DNA from: Bacillus sp. BA3
GTDB taxonomy: Bacteria; Bacillota; Bacilli; Bacillales; DSM-1321
Direction of reading: 5' to 3'
Length of the DNA stretch: 64,000 nt
Assembly: GCA_002835675.1 (NCBI GenBank)
Contig: PIZR01000005.1
Location: 62,001-126,000, forward strand
The position numbers were made by a program, and so were the translations under genes. The notes beneath the pieces are model-generated. The model saw only the letters and a list, made by a program, of their open reading frames with translations. It was not told where the DNA came from and ran no database searches. Shown here piece after piece: positions 18,827 to 27,168 of the stretch; position 1 is the stretch's first letter; each line of letters opens with the position of its first letter.

Positions 18827-19732
18827 ATGGAAGCAAATAAAGGAATATTACTTGAAAGTGGAACGAATGAGCTTGAGATAGTGGAATTCGGTCTCGGAAA
18901 TAATAAATTCGGCATTAACGTAATTAAGGTGAAGGAAATCATCAATCCTGTCCCCATTACGCTAGTCCCGCATTCGCATCCAAATGTGGAGGGGATCATT
19001 GAGCTTCGCGGAGAAGTCCTTCCAGTTGTGAATGTGGCGGATGCTTTAGGATTTCCGCCATCTGAAACTCCTGAGCAGGATAAATTAATAGTGGCTGAAT
19101 TCAATCAGCAAAAAGTGGTTTTCCATGTCCATACCGTAACACAGATCCACCGTATTTCCTGGTCACAAATCGAAAAGCCTTCAGATATGTATCAAGGCCT
19201 TGAAAGTCAGATTATCGGAGTAATAAAATTAAATAGTGACATGTTACTGTTACTAGATTTTGAAAAAATAATGGTCGAAATCAATCCAGAATCAGGAATA
19301 AACATCCAACAGGTTAAAAAGCTTGGTATCCGGCAAAATTCAGACAAGAGAATCCTGATTGCAGAAGATTCTCCATTACTGAGGAAGCTGCTGTTTGATA
19401 CATTGTCAGAAGCTGGGTTCAAGTACTTGGAGTTTTATGAAAATGGACTTGATGCATTTAATTATCTGGAGAATTTAATTGATTCAGGAAAATTGGTTGA
19501 AGAAGAAGTGCAACTGGTGATTACCGATATTGAGATGCCTCAAATGGATGGGCATCATTTGACTAGAAGAATAAAGGAAAACGGGGAACTCGCTGGATTG
19601 CCGGTGATTATTTTCTCTTCTTTGATTACGGACAGCCTGCGTCATAAAGGTCAGGTCGTAGGGGCTGACGCACAGATCAGCAAGCCAGAAATTGCAGAGC
19701 TAATAAAGTTGATAGACAGATTGGTATTATGA
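18827..19732 (+). CDS. cheV: Chemotaxis coupling protein CheV
   Basis: A 301-residue fusion of a CheW-like domain (about 1-165, with EGIIELRGEVLPVVNV) and a receiver domain (about 175-301). The phosphoacceptor Asp is in VITDIEMPQMDGHH and the switch Lys in AQISKPEIAEL. CheV couples chemoreceptors to CheA and, once phosphorylated, helps adaptation. It stands alone, next to ykyB as in B. subtilis. RBS AAGGGCGAG precedes ATG 18827. Confidence 0.95.
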   Translation: MEANKGILLESGTNELEIVEFGLGNNKFGINVIKVKEIINPVPITLVPHSHPNVEGIIELRGEVLPVVNVADALGFPPSETPEQDKLIVAEFNQQKVVFHVHTVTQIHRISWSQIEKPSDMYQGLESQIIGVIKLNSDMLLLLDFEKIMVEINPESGINIQQVKKLGIRQNSDKRILIAEDSPLLRKLLFDTLSEAGFKYLEFYENGLDAFNYLENLIDSGKLVEEEVQLVITDIEMPQMDGHHLTRRIKENGELAGLPVIIFSSLITDSLRHKGQVVGADAQISKPEIAELIKLIDRLVL

Positions 19733-19737
19733 ATGTG

Positions 19738-19775
19738 AAACGGGCCTGTGAGGCATTACCTCACGGCCCGTTTGG
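19738..19775. terminator. Terminator between cheV and ykyB
   Basis: AAACGGGCCtGTGAGG / CCTCACgGCCCGTTT, convergent genes on both sides. Confidence 0.85.
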
Positions 19776-19786
19776 TTTATCAATGA

Positions 19787-20296
19787 TTAATACTTGGAAC
19801 CTTTTCCTAAAAAGGAGGATGGAAATGGATTGTGGAAAGGTTGCTTGACCGACCCACGCCCGTGAGCCCTTTTCTCGGTGTTGGTAGGGTTAGGTTGTTT
19901 TTCACCTGCTTGTCCAACGTAAGATTGCAGGATCTGTTTTGCCTTGGATAATGACAATGCGGCTTTAGGGTTCCGTATGGAGGCTGCCCGGCTGCCGAGG
20001 TGGGGTAGTTTTTTCAAATCTTCCTTAGTTGGAGGTAAATGAAAAACATATGATCCGCATTCGACGATGACGTCGGATTGTTGTGCTGCAAAGCGAGGGT
20101 TATCAGAGAAATGAAGTCCAATCTTCTTCGCTTTTCCTTCTTGCATAAGCTTGCTTAATGCGAGCCGTTTTAAATTATATAAATTTTTGGGCTCCAATGC
20201 AGTCTTTGCATGTTTATTGACAATAAACACGGCTTGGGCAATGGAGTTAATCGAAAACTCATCCCTTTCAGAATGTCCTTTCGTTTGGTTCATCAT
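19787..20296 (-). CDS. ykyB: YkyB family protein
   Basis: A 169-residue soluble protein whose core (KKIGLHFSDNPRFAAQQSDV and FHLPPTKEDLKKLPHLG) matches what I recall of B. subtilis YkyB; convergent with cheV as there. The C-terminal 40 residues are low-complexity, Pro/Gly/Lys-rich. Function unknown. AAAAGGAG precedes the double ATG at 20296. A hairpin (GAAGGACGT/ACGTCCTTC, 20323-20349) lies in the upstream region. Confidence 0.85.
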   Translation of the reverse strand: MMNQTKGHSERDEFSINSIAQAVFIVNKHAKTALEPKNLYNLKRLALSKLMQEGKAKKIGLHFSDNPRFAAQQSDVIVECGSYVFHLPPTKEDLKKLPHLGSRAASIRNPKAALSLSKAKQILQSYVGQAGEKQPNPTNTEKRAHGRGSVKQPFHNPFPSSFLGKGSKY

Positions 20297-20540
20297 GGAA
20301 ACTCCTTTTCTTAATAAGGTTAGAAGGACGTTACAAACAGACGTCCTTCAATCAAAACCTGTCTTATATATTGGTTGAAATAGAGACGTGTGCGCAACCA
20401 GGCACAAATAGTGAAAAAACAATGCATGTACATCTCTAAGGTATGACCATCATTTCCTAACATTTTACCTTCTATTCATTTTCATATTATACCACTTCAA
20501 AATATATAGTGAAGTAAAATTCAATCTGACGGCTTTTGGT

Positions 20541-20573
20541 CCAAGAAAAAGAAGGCGTTCTATGTCGCCTTCT
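20541..20573 (-). terminator. Terminator of the Pro/Tyr-rich protein gene
   Basis: On the minus strand AGAAGGCG / CGCCTTCT is followed by TTTTTCTT, 10 bases after the stop. Confidence 0.85.
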
Positions 20574-20582
20574 GTGCAATCC

Positions 20583-20939
20583 TTATTGAGTGTATATATT
20601 GATATTTTCGGATACCCCAGCCTGTGCGCCGAATTGTTGTTGCTGGTAACCCTGAAAGCCTTGATAAGCAGGATAAGCTGGATAAGCAGGGTAAGGAGGG
20701 TAAGCGGGCGGGTATGGAGGAGGATATGGAGGATAGACAGGTGGACGGTTATTGAATAGCAACGGTCCAATTGCCAATCCTGCAACAAAAGCTACAGGCG
20801 CCAATAGAGGAAAGAAAGGAAAGAAGCGCTCGTCATTCCAATATTCAGGTCCATATTCATTCCCATATGAATTTCTGTATTCGTTCTGTAGCATCATGGT
20901 CTGTGGATAGTGGTAGTAAGGAAAATACTGTGTTTGCAT
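20583..20939 (-). CDS. Pro/Tyr-rich low-complexity protein, possible spore-coat type
   Basis: A 118-residue protein. The N-terminal third is Tyr/Asn-rich (MQTQYFPYYHYPQ, NEYRNSYGNEYGPEYWND), the middle has a short hydrophobic stretch PLLAPVAFVAGLAIGPLLF, then runs of PPYPPPYPPAYPPYPAYPA and Gln/Gly residues. This composition is typical of Bacillus spore-coat or surface proteins, but no named family is recognised. ATG 20939 is chosen because AAAAGGAGG lies just upstream; the frame extends upstream to 21005 without an RBS. Confidence 0.7.
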   Translation of the reverse strand: MQTQYFPYYHYPQTMMLQNEYRNSYGNEYGPEYWNDERFFPFFPLLAPVAFVAGLAIGPLLFNNRPPVYPPYPPPYPPAYPPYPAYPAYPAYQGFQGYQQQQFGAQAGVSENINIYTQ

Positions 20940-21056
20940 AATTAGCCTCCTTTTCTCAAATTCTTTACATAGTATGGTTTTTTTTAAGAAAAGAGCCTGT
21001 TTCATCTTAATCTGTTATAATGAGTCTACTTATGAGAAAAATTCGGGGGGACCTAA

Positions 21057-21437
21057 ATGGATCGATTAAAAAGCATCTTTGCAGTCGGTTTTGGAGGAGC
21101 GGCAGGAGCAATATTGCGTTATTGCGTAATCTTGACTGCTGGCCATTCCTTCTTCCCGTTTGGAACCCTATTGATAAATATAGTAGGCAGCTTTTTGCTT
21201 GGAATGATCAATGGCTATTTCGCCGCGAAAAAGAAGTCGCTTGTTTTTTTAGTGCTGGGCAGCGGGTTTTGCGGCGGCTTCACCACGATGTCCACATTTT
21301 CCCAAGAAGTGGTTAATCTACTGCAGACTTCTCTGCCATTGGCGGGACTGTATCTTGGAGCTACGCTTTTATTTGGTTTGGTCGCTGGTTTCCTCGGACT
21401 GGGCCTTTTTAATAGACAAAGAGGTGACTCGCTTTGA
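21057..21437 (+). CDS. crcB: Fluoride channel Fluc/CrcB, first subunit
   Basis: A 126-residue, four-helix membrane protein of the CrcB/Fluc family: GGAAGAILRY, FGTLLINIVGSFLLG and GFCGGFTTMSTFSQE are the signature motifs (the FTTxSTF element lines the fluoride pathway). These small proteins form dual-topology dimers that let F- leave the cell. Next to a second crcB with a few bases of overlap; paired genes often form heterodimers. No crcB-type fluoride riboswitch was recognised in the 50 bases upstream. RBS GGGGGGA. Confidence 0.93.
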   Translation: MDRLKSIFAVGFGGAAGAILRYCVILTAGHSFFPFGTLLINIVGSFLLGMINGYFAAKKKSLVFLVLGSGFCGGFTTMSTFSQEVVNLLQTSLPLAGLYLGATLLFGLVAGFLGLGLFNRQRGDSL

Positions 21438-21796
21438 TTGAGTTTCTTTCTGTTTTTATAGGAGGTTTTTTTGGGGCGGCCTCCCGATATGTCTTGCAGA
21501 TTATTTTTAATAGGCTTTTGCCAGCGGTCTCTATACCCATTAGCATTTTACTGATTAACCTTTTAGGTTCCTTCGGGCTGGGATTGGTGTTTCCGCAAAA
21601 AGAGAGCTGGGCTTTATCTTTGCAGGTTTTTCTGACGATAGGTTTTCTGGGTGCTTTTACGACCTTTTCGACATTCAGTATGGAAACGCTTGAACTTATT
21701 AGAAAACACCGTTATATAGATAGCCTTATCTATATAACGGTGTCTGTTTTAGGGTGTATCGGCACTTTCCTGTGTGGCTATTTAAGTATGGTATAA
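21434..21796 (+). CDS. crcB: Fluoride channel Fluc/CrcB, second subunit
   Basis: A 120-residue CrcB paralog beginning with TTG at 21434, overlapping the end of the first crcB by four bases. Motifs GGFFGAASRYVL, INLLGSFGLG and GFLGAFTTFSTFSME. The 3-prime coding part contains a perfect 16-bp inverted repeat (21706-21721 / 21728-21743), described under findings. It should act with the first subunit as a fluoride exporter. Confidence 0.93.
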   Translation: MIEFLSVFIGGFFGAASRYVLQIIFNRLLPAVSIPISILLINLLGSFGLGLVFPQKESWALSLQVFLTIGFLGAFTTFSTFSMETLELIRKHRYIDSLIYITVSVLGCIGTFLCGYLSMV

Positions 21797-21965
21797 CCTT
21801 TATGGCATTACCGTTGATTCTGGTAAAAAAGACCTGGTTTTCTCGATATACTTCTAATGCTATAATTCATAGGAGTCCATTATAAATGATACATGGCAAC
21901 AAGTTGTTTTATCCGCACAGGTTTTGTTAATAAGTCTGGCGGTTTTCCCCTGTTTTCGTTTTCTA

Positions 21966-22838
21966 TCATTTTTCGGCTTGTAATTCGTAAACAGTCAACT
22001 CCGGACGTGAAAGAAAACGATAGGGGAGACGGGTAGTGCCAAGCCCTCTATTAACATGTAACGTTAATGAATCGATTTCATATGTGCCTTCCCGGTACTT
22101 TTCAGCGTATGGAGGAGTTACAAGGGCACCGGCAAACGGAATTTGTACTTGGCCTCCGTGACTGTGACCGCTTATTTGATATTGGATGTCGTAAGTCCTT
22201 GATATGTCGGCAAGATCAGGGGCATGTGAAAGCATAATGGTGAACACTTCTTCCGGGATGCCGGAAAGGGCTTTTTCAAAATCCGGCTTTCCTAGCATGG
22301 CATCATCAACCCCGGCAATGATTATTTCTTCAGCCGTTAATAAGGTTATCTTAGCTGAGGTATTCTGCAACATGGTAAAATGGGATTTTTCCATGATATC
22401 ACTGTAAATTTCTGAGCCATATCCCCCATGATCATGGTTACCATAGATGCTGAACTTTCCAAGCGGCGCTTTGAGCTGATTCAAAACGAGAGGGATTTTC
22501 TGGTGAGCCTTGTATTTATTAGGCTGGTCCATTAAATCTCCGGTAAAAAAAATAACATCAGGGTCCAGTTGATTTATCTTATTGACAATTGCTTGTAAAT
22601 CTTTAAGCTGAAATTGAAAGCCTAAATGCGTATCACTGAATTGGACCATTTTCATGCCATGAAAACTTTTTGGGATAAGCGGGTGTCTGATGATTTTGTG
22701 CTTGATTTCTAACCATTTCGGCTCCAAATTATGGGCATAATAGTTTCCGCCAATACCTAAACCGGTTATGGTAGCCAATGTACCAAGACTTTTCTTTAAG
22801 AATGTTCTTCTTGATATGGGTTTATTCAAATTAATCAA
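21966..22838 (-). CDS. ykuE: Metallophosphoesterase YkuE with twin-arginine signal
   Basis: A 290-residue exported phosphoesterase. The N-terminus PISRRTFLKKS followed by a hydrophobic, weakly charged segment is a Tat signal, and YkuE is a Tat substrate in B. subtilis. The calcineurin-type metal site is complete: FSDTHLG, FTGDLMDQ, YGNHDHGG, LSHAP and SGHSHGGQ. It therefore folds with metals in the cytoplasm before export. Physiological substrate unknown. Start TTG 22838 is tentative; a second TTG three codons later is possible. Confidence 0.9.
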   Translation of the reverse strand: MINLNKPISRRTFLKKSLGTLATITGLGIGGNYYAHNLEPKWLEIKHKIIRHPLIPKSFHGMKMVQFSDTHLGFQFQLKDLQAIVNKINQLDPDVIFFTGDLMDQPNKYKAHQKIPLVLNQLKAPLGKFSIYGNHDHGGYGSEIYSDIMEKSHFTMLQNTSAKITLLTAEEIIIAGVDDAMLGKPDFEKALSGIPEEVFTIMLSHAPDLADISRTYDIQYQISGHSHGGQVQIPFAGALVTPPYAEKYREGTYEIDSLTLHVNRGLGTTRLPYRFLSRPELTVYELQAEK

Positions 22839-22989
22839 CCTATCTAATATAAAAATGTTACTTCCTCATACTAACAAACAATATACATAAATTGAAGAAA
22901 ATATCTTCTATAAGCCTATGAAAAACATGTAAACTGGGGTTTGATGAAACCGTATCCGGTTTGAAATTGAACATCTATACGGAGGTAAC

Positions 22990-24849
22990 ATGATGACCGA
23001 ACCAATGTTTATTACACTGATTATACTTCTATGCGCGATTGCGCTTTTTATACAAGGAAAATTTCGAGCTGATTTAATTGCACTTAGTGCACTTTCCATA
23101 CTGGGTTTATTGGGGATTCTTACATTGGATGAACTGGTGGCCGGGTTTGCGAATCAAGTGGTCATCATGCTGGCTGGGCTATTTATCGTCGGTGCCGGCC
23201 TGTTAAATTCAGGAATCGTGGAAAAGGCAGGAAATAAGTTGTTAGGTTTATGTGGGGGCAGTGAATGGAAATCGCTGCTTATCGTCATGCTGACTGCAGG
23301 AATATTAAGTGCATTCCTAAGCGGAACAGGAATTGTTTCCATACTGCTTCCGCTCGTTATGAGCATGGCCTTACAACAAAAAACAAGTCCGACAAGGTAT
23401 TTATTGCCCCTTGCCTATGCAAGCAGTATTGGGGGGCTATTAACACTTACCGGTACTCCCTCCAATATGATCGTCGCTGATGTATTACGTCAAAACGGAA
23501 TAGGGACTTTAGAATTTTTCGACTTTACACCTGTTGGATTAATCGCCTTTGCAGCAGGGTTATTCTTCATGTTGACACTCGGGCGCCTGTTGCTTCCCGA
23601 GAAAACGATTGCCGCGAATAACAGTGTCAAGGGACTGTCTGCAGGGGAGCTTGCCGGCATGTACAAAGTGTATGACCGATTGCATTATCTGCACATACCT
23701 GCTACTTCCGATATTGTTGGAGAAAGGCTGTCAGACCTCCAGCTTCCTATTCAGTATGAATTGACTTTGATTGAAATCCAGCGGAAGCCAAAGGACAAAC
23801 AATTGCCGCTGCTGCAAAGACAGCTGACGATTTCAGCCAGGGCGGATGAAGTTCTTCATCCTGAAGATGTCATTTTGGTGTTTGGAGAAGAAGAAGCAGT
23901 CGAGAGGTTGGCACTTAACTATGAACTGGAGTTTAAACATTTCAATACAGAACAAATAAAGAAACATTTTCTTAGCAGTAGATTTGGATTGACAGAAATA
24001 TTGATCGTCCCGAATTCGGATTATGAAAATCAAACCTTGATAGATGTGCATTTTCGCGAGAAATACCAATGTAATGTGCTGGCAATCAATCGGAATGGCG
24101 AATATATTCAAGCGGATGTCGGAACGGAACGCTTGAAACCGGGAGATGCAATCCTGATACATGGGGAATGGGAGAACATTGAGAGGATTTCCTCGGATTT
24201 ACAGGATGTCATCGTTATTGGAAGTACTTCAGAAGATGGCTCTTCGGTCAACTCCAGGGGGAAAGCATGGATCGCATTGGGAATCACTGCATTGATGGTC
24301 ATTCTTTTATCGATGGAGTCCGTCCCTGCTGTATTATCGGTACTGACTGCAGCATTGTTGATGGTGATCACTGGCTGTGTCCGTTCGATGGAGGATGCAT
24401 ACCAAAAGATTAACTGGGAACCTGTTCTCTTGATTGCTGCCATGTTCGGAATAACGGCTGCTTTGGATAATACGGGTGGAGTGAGAATGATAAGTGATTG
24501 GCTGGCCGTTTTATTCAGTAATATCGGGGCACACGGCATATTGGCGGTCTTTTACCTCCTGACACTGATACTGAGCCAATTCATCCCATATGGAGCTGCG
24601 ACGGTAATCATGACGCCCATTGCCCTGACATCTGCGGTGAATCAAGGAATCGATCCGCTTCCTGTGTTTCTATGCCTTGCCGTTGCTGGAAGTTTGGCGT
24701 TATCCACTCCAAGGGTTGCCACTACCAACGCACTTGTCATGACGGCGGGTGATTACAAGCATAAAGATTTTATCATGATCGGGATATCCATACAGATCTT
24801 CATTGGTGTTATCATGGTGATCACAATTCCGTGGTTCTTCCCTTTTTGA
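22990..24849 (+). CDS. SLC13-family permease with RCK_C domains
   Basis: A 619-residue membrane transporter. N-terminal helices with GTGIVSILLPLVMSMA and TGTPSNMIVADVL match the SLC13/DASS fold (the SNT-like sodium/substrate motif). Between the two membrane halves are about 200 hydrophilic residues with two TrkA-C-like (RCK_C) units, each ending in a pattern like LHPEDVILVFGEEEAVERL and LKPGDAILIHGEWENIERI. Likely a Na+-coupled dicarboxylate, sulfate or similar anion transporter; substrate not resolvable. RBS GGAGGTAAC before ATG 22990. Confidence 0.85.
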   Translation: MMTEPMFITLIILLCAIALFIQGKFRADLIALSALSILGLLGILTLDELVAGFANQVVIMLAGLFIVGAGLLNSGIVEKAGNKLLGLCGGSEWKSLLIVMLTAGILSAFLSGTGIVSILLPLVMSMALQQKTSPTRYLLPLAYASSIGGLLTLTGTPSNMIVADVLRQNGIGTLEFFDFTPVGLIAFAAGLFFMLTLGRLLLPEKTIAANNSVKGLSAGELAGMYKVYDRLHYLHIPATSDIVGERLSDLQLPIQYELTLIEIQRKPKDKQLPLLQRQLTISARADEVLHPEDVILVFGEEEAVERLALNYELEFKHFNTEQIKKHFLSSRFGLTEILIVPNSDYENQTLIDVHFREKYQCNVLAINRNGEYIQADVGTERLKPGDAILIHGEWENIERISSDLQDVIVIGSTSEDGSSVNSRGKAWIALGITALMVILLSMESVPAVLSVLTAALLMVITGCVRSMEDAYQKINWEPVLLIAAMFGITAALDNTGGVRMISDWLAVLFSNIGAHGILAVFYLLTLILSQFIPYGAATVIMTPIALTSAVNQGIDPLPVFLCLAVAGSLALSTPRVATTNALVMTAGDYKHKDFIMIGISIQIFIGVIMVITIPWFFPF

Positions 24850-24858
24850 TCAGACTGA

Positions 24859-24893
24859 AGGCATTGTTCCATTTATGGACAATGCCTTCGGTT
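24859..24893 (+). terminator. Terminator hairpin, copy 1 of a duplicated 30-base unit
   Basis: GGCATTGTTCC pairs with GGACAATGCC; it lies 9 bases after the permease stop. The same 30 bases recur at 25289-25318. Confidence 0.7.
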
Positions 24894-25083
24894 TCTTTGA
24901 ATTAATTGCAGCAATCGACAATTTTTTAAGTCCCCTTAAAGTATTCAATGCATACCATGCTTTTCTTTTGCATCTGCGGATACAAGCTCAATCGTTTCTT
25001 TACGTTAGCATATATAGGTTTTATATCTTGATGATGACACATATATACATCCTCATCACATCAAGTTTTATTAATTCTATTTA
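24893..25083 (-). pseudogene. Decayed IS1182-family transposase, C-terminal fragment
   Basis: Read on the minus strand with frameshifts this gives IYA, then RKETIELVSADAKEKHGMH, a stop, and in another frame TLRGLKKLSIAAIN. The order RKETIE-ADAKEKHGMR-LRGLKKL is the C-terminal signature of IS1182-family transposases. No start or intact frame remains. It sits in a 629-base gap between the permease and ykuI, next to a dispersed repeat. Confidence 0.7.
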
Positions 25084-25092
25084 AAACCATGA

Positions 25093-25265
25093 AGACTTTA
25101 GGCAAAGGGTTCTATCTAAAAGTTAAACAAAGTTGATTGGAACGGAAGGTACGAGACTCCTGCGGGAAAAGCGAGGCCAGGGGAGACCCCGCAGGCGCAA
25201 AGACGCCGAGGAGGCTCCCGGACCGCCCGCGGAAAGCGAGTGCCTGGAGAGGAAATCAGCGTTCA
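25093..25265 (+). repeat. Dispersed GC-rich repeat, most complete copy
   Basis: Begins AGACTTTAGGCAAA, continues GGTTCTATCTAAAAGTTAAA and TTGATTGGAACGGAAGG, then the GC-rich part GAGACTCCTGCGGGAAAAGC, GAGACCCCGCAGGCGC, GAGGAGGCTCCCGG, CCGCGGAAAGCGAGTGCCTG. Parts recur at 8618-8710, 36961-37120, 4646-4778, 8815-8925 and 61082-61199. The base composition is far richer in GC than its surroundings. The open frame through it is not a gene. Confidence 0.85.
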
Positions 25266-25288
25266 TTGTACAAACCATAAAAAACGGT

Positions 25289-25322
25289 AGGCATTGTTCC
25301 ATTTATGGACAATGCCTTTTCA
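25289..25322 (+). terminator. Terminator hairpin, copy 2 of the duplicated unit
   Basis: Identical over 30 bases to 24859-24888, followed by TTTTCAATG. The copies flank the insertion-sequence and repeat debris. Confidence 0.65.
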
Positions 25323-25407
25323 ATGTATTTCTTTTCAAAACGATAGGATGAACGGGTATTTTAATGTTCTGAAAAAAGAGTTGTTCAGTAGGAATTAAAA
25401 TTATTTA

Positions 25408-25436
25408 TTATCAATGCCGGAAACTAATGGTATAAT
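25408..25436 (+). promoter_or_regulatory. Candidate sigma-A promoter of ykuI
   Basis: TTATCA, 17-base spacer, TATAAT; about 40 bases before the start of ykuI. Confidence 0.5.
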
Positions 25437-25478
25437 TTTGGCATATTGGTGTTTTCGTAATTAGGGGGAAGATGCATC

Positions 25479-26684
25479 ATGGATACAGAAAAGATATTAA
25501 AGAATTTAGACAAGGTGACACCATTCTTTCAACCGATTTTCAGTGCAGATCAACATCAGGTAATCGGGTATGAAATTCTAGGGCGCTATGAGGAACAGGC
25601 GGAATATAAAAGCCTTGGCCCTTTTTTTCACGATTCTGCAGTGCCGGAAGAGTATAGGGTGGAAGTGGATAATTACGTACTTGAAATTGCCTTGGAGAGA
25701 ATAAAAGACTATGGTGAAGATTTTCTTATCTTTATCAACAGAGATCCTAATTTGCTTATGCTGGATCATGGCGAAGAATTCATGGAGATATTACATCGTC
25801 ATTTTCAACCGGAGGAAATGCACCGGATCGTGCTGGAATTATCAGACACGATCAGTCCGGAAAACTTAGATCCTTTGCAGCATGTGCTTGCTTACTTTAA
25901 AACATATGGGATTAAGATAGCTTTAGATCATTTAGGGGAAGATACGCAATTGGACCGAATCGCACAGATTTCTCCGAATATTTTAAAAGTTAACCTGGAC
26001 CAGCTTCGCATTTCAGGTGGAGATGCCTATCAGGTCATCCTGTTTTCTCTAAGCATGCTTGCAAGGAAAATCGGCGCCAATTTACTATTTGAGAACATTG
26101 AGTCCGAATACCAGCTTCGCTTTGCATGGAAGAATGGGGGACGATATTATCAAGGGTATTTTTTGGCGAAACCGGAAGGCGAGTTCATTAATAAAGATTT
26201 ACTTCGTGAAAAATTCCATCAAGAATGTCAGTCTTTCATTTCTTTAGAGACCAAGAAGCTTGAAGCCGTTTATCAAAAGACTTTGCAATTCAACGAGAAT
26301 ATGCAAAACTTCTTAAAGCAGCATAAACGGGCCGGCTCCCATGAAGAGTTTCTCGGAGTTTTGGCGAAAAAGTTGGATTCCGTATGTTTCCGGCTTTATA
26401 TTTGTGATGAAGAAGGGTATCAAAAATCTCCCAATATCCTCCATAAGGAAGGGCAATGGTTAGTCCAACCGAGCTATATGAATAAAAATTGGAGCTGGCG
26501 ACCTTACTTTCTTGAAAATATCGTAAAGATGCGTAATCGGAAAACAGGAATACTATCCGATTTATACAGTGATATCGAAACGGGAGAAACCATTCGGACC
26601 TTTTCATATCCCCTGAATAATAAGGAATACATTTTCTGTGATCTTTCTTATAGTTATTTATATGAAAATGAAGCATTGTTATAA
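25479..26684 (+). CDS. ykuI: EAL-domain protein YkuI
   Basis: A 401-residue protein with an N-terminal EAL domain (about 1-245) and a C-terminal PAS-like domain (about 270-401). The EAL signature reads YEILGRYE, so the Ala of EAL is Ile, as in B. subtilis YkuI where the equivalent is also non-canonical; NRDPNLLMLD and ELSDTI are present, and the usual DDxxxG motif is replaced by ALDHLGED. The B. subtilis protein binds c-di-GMP without clear hydrolysis, so this is more likely a c-di-GMP receptor than an active phosphodiesterase. RBS AGGGGGAAG before ATG 25479. Confidence 0.9.
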   Translation: MDTEKILKNLDKVTPFFQPIFSADQHQVIGYEILGRYEEQAEYKSLGPFFHDSAVPEEYRVEVDNYVLEIALERIKDYGEDFLIFINRDPNLLMLDHGEEFMEILHRHFQPEEMHRIVLELSDTISPENLDPLQHVLAYFKTYGIKIALDHLGEDTQLDRIAQISPNILKVNLDQLRISGGDAYQVILFSLSMLARKIGANLLFENIESEYQLRFAWKNGGRYYQGYFLAKPEGEFINKDLLREKFHQECQSFISLETKKLEAVYQKTLQFNENMQNFLKQHKRAGSHEEFLGVLAKKLDSVCFRLYICDEEGYQKSPNILHKEGQWLVQPSYMNKNWSWRPYFLENIVKMRNRKTGILSDLYSDIETGETIRTFSYPLNNKEYIFCDLSYSYLYENEALL

Positions 26685-26758
26685 AAAACGATTCATGAAT
26701 ATAATCGCTTTAAATGTGTAACGATAAGCAGAAATGATGCGCTTGGAGGAGACATATT

Positions 26759-26986
26759 TTGAGCACGTACATCTGGATTCTAATCATAATCGTTACAGTC
26801 ATGGCGTTATATCTGCTCTTTTATACTTATTCTGTGGCAAGGGCACAGAAAGTGAAAGCCAGATATGATTCGACTATCGATGATACAGTTAAAGAACATC
26901 CTTATTTAAAGAACCCGATATTAGTTTCTCTTTTAGTTGGGACGATTTTGGTTGCCGGTTTTATTTTTTACTATGCTTTTCGATAG
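26759..26986 (+). CDS. Small membrane protein, two helices
   Basis: A 75-residue protein starting with TTG 26759 (GGAGGA eight bases upstream). Helix 1 IWILIIIVTVMALYLLFY, a charged loop of about 30 residues, helix 2 LVSLLVGTILVAGFIFYYAF. The termini are on the same side of the membrane. Family not recognised. Confidence 0.7.
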   Translation: MSTYIWILIIIVTVMALYLLFYTYSVARAQKVKARYDSTIDDTVKEHPYLKNPILVSLLVGTILVAGFIFYYAFR

Positions 26987-26993
26987 GTGTAAG

Positions 26994-27027
26994 AAGAAGA
27001 TTTCAATATCATGAAATCTTCTTTTTT
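26994..27027 (+). terminator. Intrinsic terminator
   Basis: AGAAGATTTCA / TGAAATCTTCT with six T. Confidence 0.85.
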
Positions 27028-27168
27028 ATTGTGAAGAATGGGCAATGGTTTCAAGGTCTAACGGAGAAATTAATTTTTGTAGTTTGGCTTTGATCTTGAC
27101 GGGTATTGAAAGACATGGGCAAAAATCCGAAGCATTAGGAGAAATTCTATAATTAGGAGATGATTGTA

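Noticed and set aside
21006-21056. Possible fluoride riboswitch before crcB
   Set aside because: None of the conserved crcB-motif core was recognised in the short leader.
24875-25084. Plus-strand frame of 69 codons
   Set aside because: It is the antisense of the IS1182 transposase relic and starts inside the terminator hairpin.
25133-25351. Plus-strand frame of 72 codons rich in Arg/Gly/Pro
   Set aside because: It translates the GC-rich dispersed repeat; composition reflects the repeat.
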